DNA of 11,679 nt, from contig CAKUPI010000036.1 of NCBI GenBank assembly GCA_934675045.1, forward strand, positions 1-11,679, read 5' to 3'. The notes under the pieces were generated by a model that searched no databases, had not been told where the DNA came from, and saw only the letters and a program-made list of their open reading frames with translations. How positions within the stretch are numbered: the first letter of the stretch is position 1; the number at the start of each line of letters is the position of its first letter. The stretch comes from an uncultured Eubacteriales bacterium. Lineage in GTDB: Bacteria; Bacillota; Clostridia; Oscillospirales; Butyricicoccaceae. The position numbers and the translations under genes were made by a program. Positions 6,482-11,679 of this stretch are shown here, piece by piece.

Positions 6482-7459
6482 TCAGCGCTCCTCGCGGAAG
6501 TACGGGTTGCCCAGGCTGGCGGGCGGCTGGTTTTCGCGGCGGTGCTTGAAGCTGACAAAGATCAGCACCAGCACGGTGGCCACATAGGGCAGCGTGTCGT
6601 AAAGCTGCGTGGGGATGCCGAGCGACACATACAGGCGCATGATGGACAGCGCGCCGAACACCAGCGAGCCGAGCAGGGCGCGCGCCGGGCTCCACATGGC
6701 GAAGATGACAAGCGCCACGGCGATCCAGCCCTTGCCGCCGACGCAGTTGTGGACCCAGATGCCGCCGCAGGTCACCATGACGATGTACATGCCGCCGATG
6801 CCGCAGATGCCGCCGCCGACGCAGGTGGCGGCGTACTTGTAGCGGGTGACGTCAATGCCGGCGGCGTCGGCCGTCTGCGGGTTTTCGCCCACGGCGCGCA
6901 GGTTGAGACCCTTGCGGGAATGGCGCAGAAACCACGCCATCACAACGGCCATCGCAATGCCGAGGTAGACCAGAATGTTATAGCTGAACAGCAGCTTTCC
7001 GACATAGGGCAGGTCGGACAGCACGGGAATCTTCACGCCGGCAAAGGCCGCTTTGACGGTGTCGCCGACGGCGGCGTAGCCCGATTCGGCCCGGTTGCCC
7101 ATGACCTCGCCGAAAAAGTTGGCAAAGCCGGTGCCGAAAATGGTCAGGGCCAGGCCGGTGACGTTCTGGTTGGCGCGCAGCGTGACGGTCAGCAGGCTGA
7201 AAATCAGCGAGCCGAAGGCGCCGCACGCAAAGGCGCAGACAAGGGCGATGCAGACGGCCAGCACCCCCGAGGGGTGAGCGGCGGCGCGCTCGTAGTAATA
7301 GGCGCCGGCCAAACCGGCCACCCCGCCCATGAACATAATGCCCTCGACGCCCAGGTTGAGGTTGCCGGATTTTTCCGTCAGAATCTCGCCCAGCGTGCCG
7401 AACAGCAGCGGCGTTCCCGCCAGCACGGCGGCCACCAGCAGATTGATAAGACTATCCAT
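6482..7459 (-). CDS. nupQ: Nucleoside ABC transporter permease, NupQ/YufQ type
   Basis: The second of two different integral-membrane subunits that form the channel of a BMP-dependent ABC importer; it sits in the cytoplasmic membrane and couples to the ATPase encoded upstream. The 325-residue protein has about eight to ten hydrophobic segments and family landmarks of the BPD_transp_2 (branched-chain amino acid/sugar/nucleoside) permeases: NLNLGVEGIM (33-42) near the N-terminus, LRANQNVTGLAL (94-105), and the cytoplasmic coupling loop AVGENPQTADAAGI (189-202), which contacts the ATPase. Start ATG at 7459 has AAGGAG seven nt upstream and overlaps the preceding permease stop by eight bases (ATGGATAG), so translation is probably coupled. 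It is the last gene before the 6416-6449 terminator. Substrate (purine or other nucleosides) is inferred from operon type, not from visible binding residues. Confidence 0.9.
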   Translation of the reverse strand: MDSLINLLVAAVLAGTPLLFGTLGEILTEKSGNLNLGVEGIMFMGGVAGLAGAYYYERAAAHPSGVLAVCIALVCAFACGAFGSLIFSLLTVTLRANQNVTGLALTIFGTGFANFFGEVMGNRAESGYAAVGDTVKAAFAGVKIPVLSDLPYVGKLLFSYNILVYLGIAMAVVMAWFLRHSRKGLNLRAVGENPQTADAAGIDVTRYKYAATCVGGGICGIGGMYIVMVTCGGIWVHNCVGGKGWIAVALVIFAMWSPARALLGSLVFGALSIMRLYVSLGIPTQLYDTLPYVATVLVLIFVSFKHRRENQPPASLGNPYFREER

Positions 7460-8558
7460 GTTTCTGCTCCTTTCCGCCGCGCAGCACCAGACGGTAATGG
7501 ATAAAGAACTCGCAGCCGAGCATAAAGAACAAAATGATGCCGGTCAGCACCTCGGCCGCCGAGGCCGGGATGAGAAACTCGGTCTGAATACGGCCCGAAC
7601 CCTTTTGCAGCACGGCGAGGAAGGCGGCGATAAAGACCATGGCGATGGGGTTGAGCTTGGCCAGCCACGCGACGGTGATGGCGGTAAAGCCGATGCCGCC
7701 CGCCGTGTTTTCCGTCAGGGTGTAGTTGGCGCCTGACACCTGCAAAAAGCCCACCAGACCGGCGATGGCGCCCGAAATGAGCATGGTGCGCACAATAATG
7801 CGGGCGACGTTCATGCCGGCGTAGCGCGCCGTGGGCTCGCTTTCGCCGACGACGGCGATTTCATAGCCGTGCTTGCTGCGGCGCAGGTAAACCGTCATGC
7901 CGATGACCAGCAGCAGCACGAAAATCCAGCCGATGTGCACGCCGAACAGCCGCGGCAGGCGGGCGGCATCGTCAAACATGGCGATTTTGGGAAAGCCGCC
8001 GCTCGACGGCTTTTTCCACGGCCCGTTTTGCAGGTAGCGCTCGAAGCCGAGGATGATATAGTTGAACATCAGGGTGAAAAGGGTCTCATTGGTCCCCCAT
8101 TTGGCCTTGAAAAGGGCGGGAATGACGCCCCACACCGCGCCGGCCAGCAGCGCCGCCGTCAGCATGACGGCCAGCAGCAGCGGCCGGGGCATGCTCTGGC
8201 TGTGAAACAGGGCGAAATAGCTGGCGGCAATGGCGCCCGCCATAATCTGCCCCTCGGCGCCGATGTTCCAGAACTTCATTTTGAAGGCGGGTGCGATGGC
8301 AATGGCCGCGCCCGTCAGCGGAATGGCCTTTTTGATGGTCTCGACCAGTGCCGTTTTGCTGCCGACGGCGCCGACCACCATCTGCACATAGACGGCGGCG
8401 GGATTGTGCCCGAGCGCCAGAATGAGCAGCGCCCCGGTCAAAACGGCCCCCAGCGCCGCCAGCGCGCGGATGGCCCAGATTTTCTTTGCCGGAATGTCGC
8501 CGCGCTTGACGATGCGGACAAGCGGCTCGCGGTGAACGGCTTTGTTTTCCCCTGTCAT
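7452..8558 (-). CDS. nupP: Nucleoside ABC transporter permease, NupP/YufP type
   Basis: First permease subunit of the importer, 368 residues. A short cytoplasmic N-terminus (1-25) is followed by a hydrophobic segment (about 30-50) and a multi-span membrane domain. Diagnostic family blocks are FWNIGAEGQIMAGA (96-109), the counterpart of NLGVEGIM in the partner permease, and the ATPase-contact loop VVGESEPTARYAG (236-248). The frame is open further upstream to 8678, but I chose the ATG at 8558 because AGGAGG (8569-8574) precedes it, it overlaps the ATPase stop as ATGA, and the upstream extension is Arg/Gly-rich out-of-frame-like sequence inside the ATPase gene. It presumably forms a heterodimer with the NupQ-like subunit. 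Confidence 0.9.
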   Translation of the reverse strand: MTGENKAVHREPLVRIVKRGDIPAKKIWAIRALAALGAVLTGALLILALGHNPAAVYVQMVVGAVGSKTALVETIKKAIPLTGAAIAIAPAFKMKFWNIGAEGQIMAGAIAASYFALFHSQSMPRPLLLAVMLTAALLAGAVWGVIPALFKAKWGTNETLFTLMFNYIILGFERYLQNGPWKKPSSGGFPKIAMFDDAARLPRLFGVHIGWIFVLLLVIGMTVYLRRSKHGYEIAVVGESEPTARYAGMNVARIIVRTMLISGAIAGLVGFLQVSGANYTLTENTAGGIGFTAITVAWLAKLNPIAMVFIAAFLAVLQKGSGRIQTEFLIPASAAEVLTGIILFFMLGCEFFIHYRLVLRGGKEQKHG

Positions 8559-10099
8559 TGCCCCCTGTCCTCCTTTTCCACATGGGTCATCATCAGGCCG
8601 ATTTGCTCCTTGGTGGCCCAGCGCGCGTCGACCACGCCGCTCACCCGGCCGCCGCACAGCACCAGAATCCGGTCGCACAGCTCGAGCAGCACGTCGAGGT
8701 CCTCGCCGACGAACAAAACGGCGGCCCCCTTTTCCTTCTGCTCGTTGAGCAGGTGATAAATGGTGTACGACGAGTTGATGTCCAGCCCGCGCACCGGATA
8801 AGCGGTGATGAGCACCGACGGCGACGAGGCGATTTCGCGCCCGACCAGCACCTTCTGCACGTTGCCGCCCGACATGCGCCGCACCGGCGCCGACAGCCCG
8901 GGGGTGACGACCTCGAGGCGCTCGACCACCTTTTCGGCCAGCTCCCGCGCCGGCGCGCGATCGGCGAAGGGCCCTTTGCCGCTTCGGTAGTTTTTGAGCA
9001 TCATGTTGTCGACAATGTCCATGTCGGCTACAAGGCCCATGCCCAGCCGGTCCTCGGGGACAAAGGCAAGGGCGACGCCCTTTTTGATGATCTCCATCGG
9101 GCTTTTGCCCACCAGATTTTCACGGACCTCGACGTCTCCGACCTGGCCGGCGTACAAAATGGCTCCGCCCTGCGCCGGGCACAGCCCCGCGATGGCCTCG
9201 CACAGCTCCTTCTGGCCGCTTCCGGCAATGCCGGCGACGCCCAGAATCTCCCCGCCGTAAGCCGAAAAGGAGACCTTGTCCAAAAGGGTCACGCCCTCTT
9301 CGCTGATGCACGTCAGGTCAACCACCTTCAGCCGCTCCTCGCCGCGCGCGGAGACCGGCCTGTCGATGTCGAGGCTGACGGCGCGGCCGACCATCATTTC
9401 GGTCAGGGCCTTGGGGTTGGTTTCGGCCGTTTCCACCGTGCCGATGTAAGCGCCCTTGCGCAAAACGGCGACGCGGTCGGATATCTCCATCACCTCGCTC
9501 AGCTTGTGGGTGATGATGACGATGGCCTTGCCGTCGTCGCGCATGTTGCGCAAAACGGCAAAGAGCTTTTCCGCCTCCTGCGGCGTCAAAACGGCCGTCG
9601 GCTCGTCCAGAATCAGGATTTCGGCGCCGCGGTACAGCACCTTGATGATTTCGACCGTCTGCTTTTCGCTGACCGACATCTCGTAAATCTTCCGGTCCGG
9701 GTCGATTTCAAAGCCGTACCTGCGGCTGATTTCGGCGATGGACCGCGACAGGGCGCGCCTGTCCACGACGACGCCGCCGTCCAGCCCAAGCACAATGTTT
9801 TCCGCCGCCGTAAAAACGTCGACCAGCTTAAAGTGCTGGTGGATCATGCCGATGCCCAGCTCAAAGGCGTCGCGGGGCGAGCGGATGACAACCGGCTCTC
9901 CGCCCACCAGGATTTCGCCCTCGTCGGGGAAGTAAATGCCCGACAGCATGTTCATCAGCGTGGTTTTTCCGCTTCCGTTTTCGCCCAAAAGGGCCAGTAT
10001 TTCTCCCCGGCGGACCTTTAGACAGACCTTGTCGTTGGCGACGACCTCGCCGAAGCGCTTGGTCAGGTTCCGAACCTCAATGGCGTTTTCTCTTTTAAT
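8555..10099 (-). CDS. nupO: Nucleoside ABC transporter ATPase (double NBD), NupO/YufO type, apparent ATT start
   Basis: Cytoplasmic motor of the importer with two fused nucleotide-binding domains, 514 residues from the ATT, close to the usual ~510. NBD1: Walker A GENGSGKT (39-46), Q-loop HQHF (87-90), signature MSVSEKQ (141-147), Walker B ILILDEPTA (161-169) and switch His in ITHK (about 198). NBD2: degenerate Walker A GIAGSGQ (290-296), signature MSGGNVQK (409-416) and Walker B ending ITAYPVRGLD (431-440) without the catalytic Glu, as is common in this family's second domain. The N-terminus is unusual. The conserved IEVRNLTKRFG block is in frame, but no ATG, GTG or TTG lies between the in-frame TAA (about 10112-10114) and Walker A except a TTG inside the Walker A strand. 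ATT at 10097-10099 is well spaced behind a GAGGGGG ribosome site and gives the family's normal length. A one-base error after the nearby ATG (10103-10105) is the alternative. Confidence 0.92.
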   Translation of the reverse strand: MKRENAIEVRNLTKRFGEVVANDKVCLKVRRGEILALLGENGSGKTTLMNMLSGIYFPDEGEILVGGEPVVIRSPRDAFELGIGMIHQHFKLVDVFTAAENIVLGLDGGVVVDRRALSRSIAEISRRYGFEIDPDRKIYEMSVSEKQTVEIIKVLYRGAEILILDEPTAVLTPQEAEKLFAVLRNMRDDGKAIVIITHKLSEVMEISDRVAVLRKGAYIGTVETAETNPKALTEMMVGRAVSLDIDRPVSARGEERLKVVDLTCISEEGVTLLDKVSFSAYGGEILGVAGIAGSGQKELCEAIAGLCPAQGGAILYAGQVGDVEVRENLVGKSPMEIIKKGVALAFVPEDRLGMGLVADMDIVDNMMLKNYRSGKGPFADRAPARELAEKVVERLEVVTPGLSAPVRRMSGGNVQKVLVGREIASSPSVLITAYPVRGLDINSSYTIYHLLNEQKEKGAAVLFVGEDLDVLLELCDRILVLCGGRVSGVVDARWATKEQIGLMMTHVEKEDRGQ

Positions 10100-10102
10100 G
10101 GC

Positions 10103-10116
10103 GCATCCCCCTCTTT
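10103..10116 (-). promoter_or_regulatory. Ribosome site that decides the unusual start of the ATPase gene
   Basis: The minus strand reads AAAGAGGGGG followed by ATGCGCC and then ATT. The GAGG core is about ten nt from the ATT, a normal spacing, but only about three nt from the ATG. That ATG opens only a three-codon frame (M-R-H-stop) whose TAA overlaps the ATT. The position therefore favours initiation at ATT over the out-of-frame ATG. Confidence 0.55.
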
Positions 10117-10194
10117 ACAACTGAATGACCGGAAGCCGCCTTTCGGCGCTTTCGGCCTGCGCCGCCCGCGCGGCAAATCTTCCGCAATTGAAAT

Positions 10195-10225
10195 CATGGC
10201 GGAGCGCAGGTGCGGCTCCGCCATG
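10195..10225 (-). other. Intercistronic stem-loop between lipoprotein and ATPase genes
   Basis: A perfect 11-bp inverted repeat (CATGGCGGAGC at 10195-10205 with GCTCCGCCATG at 10215-10225, nine-nt loop) starts about 20 nt after the lipoprotein stop. On the minus strand it is followed by ATTTCAATTG rather than a solid T run, so it is at best a leaky terminator. In binding-protein operons such stems commonly protect the upstream message and lower expression of the ATPase and permeases relative to the binding protein. The 145-nt gap holds nothing else recognisable. Confidence 0.7.
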
Positions 10226-10244
10226 AAGGTTTTCCGGCTGATGT

Positions 10245-11465
10245 TTACTTGGCGATGGAGATGCCCGGAATGATGTAGCAGAAAGACGGAGCGCTCTGCT
10301 CTTCGCTTTCGTGGTAGTACTCACCCTCGGGAATGTCAACGGTGATCTCGTTGCCGTCAAAGTCGGTGCCGACGCCGCTCAGCGGGCCGTCAAAGACATG
10401 GCGGGTGCCGTCCACCAGCTCCTTGGCGGCGGCGTCAATGGCCTCCTGCGTGCCCTCGGCGGCGATGGCCGTGTTGAGCGGCGAGAGGTAAACGGCGCCG
10501 TCGGCATAGCCCTTGCACCAGTCGACGTCAATGGCCTTGCCGTCGATGACGCACTGGGTGGCGTAGGTGACGTAGATGCCCCAGTTGATGCGGGCGGAAA
10601 TGAGCGAGGCGTTGGGGGCGGCGTCGATCATATCGGCGTTGTAGCCGACCTGCCACACGCCGTTCTGCTCGGCCGTGGTGGCGGGGGCCGTCGAGTCGCA
10701 GTGCTGGCTGATGACGTCGCAGCCGCGGTCGATAAGGGCCTGCGCGACCTGCGCTTCCTTGGTGGGATCGTTCCACGAGTCGGTGTACATGACTTCCATG
10801 GTCACGTCCGGATTGACGCTCTTGGCGCCGAGATAGAAGGCGGTGAAGCCCGAAATGACCTCGGCAAACGGATAGGCGCCGACATAGCCGAGGTGGTTGT
10901 TCTCGGTCTTGAGGCCGGCGGCGATGCCCGCCAGATAACGGGCCTCGAAAATCGAGGCGAAGTAGTTGTGCACGTTGTCAAGGCCCGAGCCCGCGGCCTG
11001 TGTGCCGGTGGCATGGCAGAACTGCACGTCGGGGTATTCGGCGGCGACCGCCATGACATAGTCCTCAAAGCCGAAGCTGGTGGCAAAAATCAGCTGGCAG
11101 CCGGCCTCGACCAGCTCGCGCAGCGCCGTTTCGCAGCTCTCGTTCTCTTTGACGTTGTATTTATTGATGACCTGATCCTCGCTGAGGCCCAGCGCCTTCA
11201 CCATTTCCTGCGTGCCGAGGTCGTGGTTGTAGGTGTAGCCCTTGTCGCTGGGGTCGGAAATGTGAACAAAGCCTACCTTGAGGTCTTCCTTCGCGATTCC
11301 GGCCGTTTCGCCGCCCGACGGCTTCTGGCCCTCGCCCTGATTGTTCTGTCCTTCGTTGTTCTGACCCTCGTTGTCCGGCTTCTGGCTCCCGTTTTGATCC
11401 GAACAGGCAGCCAGCGCAAAAATCATCAGGCCGGCCAGCAGCAGGGCCAATACTCTCTTTTTCAT
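10245..11465 (-). CDS. bmpA: BMP-family substrate-binding lipoprotein (nucleoside/purine binding)
   Basis: Membrane-anchored receptor that captures the ligand outside the cell and delivers it to the permeases encoded next. The 406-residue protein starts MKKR, has a hydrophobic core and a lipobox LAAC with the lipidated Cys at 21. A low-complexity Asn/Glu/Gly/Gln linker (about 25-50, repeating EGQNN) follows. The BMP/PnrA-like fold then runs from DLKVGFVHISDPSDKGYTY (61-79) through TSFGFEDYVMAVAAEYPDVQF (129-149), the HNYFASIFEARYLAGIAAG stretch (166-184), ISQHCDSTAP (252-261) and INWGIYVTYA (293-302). Start ATG at 11465 is set by AGGAGG (11474-11479), eight nt upstream; the longer open frame to 11546 lacks a ribosome site and would bury the signal peptide. 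The HCDSTAP/NWG pattern differs from classical PnrA, so the ligand may be a purine base or other nucleoside; this is inference. Confidence 0.93.
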   Translation of the reverse strand: MKKRVLALLLAGLMIFALAACSDQNGSQKPDNEGQNNEGQNNQGEGQKPSGGETAGIAKEDLKVGFVHISDPSDKGYTYNHDLGTQEMVKALGLSEDQVINKYNVKENESCETALRELVEAGCQLIFATSFGFEDYVMAVAAEYPDVQFCHATGTQAAGSGLDNVHNYFASIFEARYLAGIAAGLKTENNHLGYVGAYPFAEVISGFTAFYLGAKSVNPDVTMEVMYTDSWNDPTKEAQVAQALIDRGCDVISQHCDSTAPATTAEQNGVWQVGYNADMIDAAPNASLISARINWGIYVTYATQCVIDGKAIDVDWCKGYADGAVYLSPLNTAIAAEGTQEAIDAAAKELVDGTRHVFDGPLSGVGTDFDGNEITVDIPEGEYYHESEEQSAPSFCYIIPGISIAK

Positions 11466-11514
11466 TTCTTGTTCCTCCTGGACATATTCTCTTTCGATCC
11501 CGTGTTTTGCCAAT

Positions 11515-11536
11515 CGGCGCCCTTTCAAAAGCGCCG
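11515..11536 (-). promoter_or_regulatory. Leader stem-loop of the importer operon
   Basis: About ten nt after the predicted transcription start, a 6-bp perfect stem (CGGCGC/GCGCCG) extends by U:G and U:A pairs to nine pairs closed by a UGAA loop. No T run follows. It could protect the 5' end of the message. No purine riboswitch core was recognised in the roughly 85-nt leader. Confidence 0.4.
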
Positions 11537-11555
11537 GGTGCTGCACACAGATGTT

Positions 11556-11584
11556 ATTTTATCAAACTATTGCGGCGCTTGCAA
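11556..11584 (-). promoter_or_regulatory. Promoter of the nucleoside importer operon
   Basis: The minus strand has -35 TTGCAA (11579-11584), a 17-bp spacer and -10 TAAAAT (11556-11561) preceded by TGA, giving an extended -10. The predicted start is near 11549, about 85 nt before the lipoprotein ATG. A short inverted repeat (TTGC...GCAA) covers the -35 and part of the spacer, but it is too short to name an operator. No PurR box was recognised. Confidence 0.8.
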
Positions 11585-11658
11585 CTACTTTTCGACGCTT
11601 TCTCCCATTTTTTTGCTTTGCGTCCCTCCCCGCCCCGCTTTTCCGCCGCGGACGGGGC

Positions 11659-11679
11659 AAAAAGCCCGCCGAAGCGGTC
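11659..11679 (-). terminator. Distal half of a terminator from an upstream minus-strand neighbour
   Basis: At the window edge the minus strand reads a CCGC-TTCG-GCGG stem (11666-11677) followed by GC and five T (11659-11663). The stable UUCG loop and T run are typical of a factor-independent terminator. The stem may extend beyond the window. It would insulate the importer operon from whatever gene lies to the right. The stretch 11585-11658 has GC-rich inverted blocks but no gene. Confidence 0.65.

Noticed and set aside
8559..8678. A 40-residue N-terminal extension of the first permease
   Set aside because: It would lie inside the ATPase gene, is Arg/Gly-rich, and is replaced by a well-supported ATG at 8558 with AGGAGG and an ATGA overlap.
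8558..10021. A 487-codon plus-strand open frame opposite the ATPase gene
   Set aside because: It is the complement of a clearly conserved ATPase; the translation has no family signature.
11466..11546. A 27-residue N-terminal extension of the lipoprotein
   Set aside because: It would place the signal peptide and lipobox internally and lacks a ribosome site, whereas the ATG at 11465 has a strong one.
11466..11555. Purine riboswitch in the importer leader
   Set aside because: The conserved three-way-junction core bases are not present; only a simple stem-loop is seen.

Overview
This window looks like chromosomal DNA from a GC-rich Gram-positive bacterium. A clostridial gut lineage such as Oscillospiraceae/Ruminococcaceae is my best guess. 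The basis is strong AGGAGG-type ribosome sites, a Gram-positive-style lipoprotein, sigma-A-like promoters and the protein family variants; no rRNA or other phylogenetic marker is present. Every convincing gene is on the minus strand, so transcription runs from high to low coordinates. I see no tRNA, rRNA, CRISPR array, insertion sequence or phage gene.

From right to left: the right edge holds the tail of a terminator of an unseen neighbour. A promoter near 11556-11584 then drives a four-gene ABC importer operon: a BMP-family substrate-binding lipoprotein (10245-11465), a double ATPase (8555-10099) and two permeases (7452-8558 and 6482-7459), closed by a strong terminator at 6416-6449. This is the nucleoside-importer (NupNOPQ/YufNOPQ) arrangement. 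An 11-bp stem-loop lies between the lipoprotein gene and the ATPase gene, and the ATPase gene appears to begin at a rare ATT codon. The last three genes are tightly coupled (4- and 8-bp overlaps).

The second transcription unit starts from an extended -10 promoter at 6278-6306. It carries rlmB (23S rRNA 2'-O-methyltransferase, 5364-6194) followed after 35 nt by a 694-residue membrane protein (3244-5328). That protein keeps the topology and several landmarks of a P1B-type metal ATPase but has lost the phosphorylation motif, the CPC metal site, most of the actuator domain and the hinge motif. It looks like a pseudo-enzyme and is the most unusual gene here.

The third unit starts from a near-consensus promoter (3187-3215) with a structured leader and encodes an EF-G2-like translation GTPase (991-3069). 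Its switch II carries Tyr in place of the catalytic His. It ends in a clear terminator (954-982).

The left 1 kb has a gene-poor stretch (430-990) that may contain a decayed plus-strand histidine-kinase fragment, then the long leader and the first 143 codons of a secreted protein that runs off the left edge.
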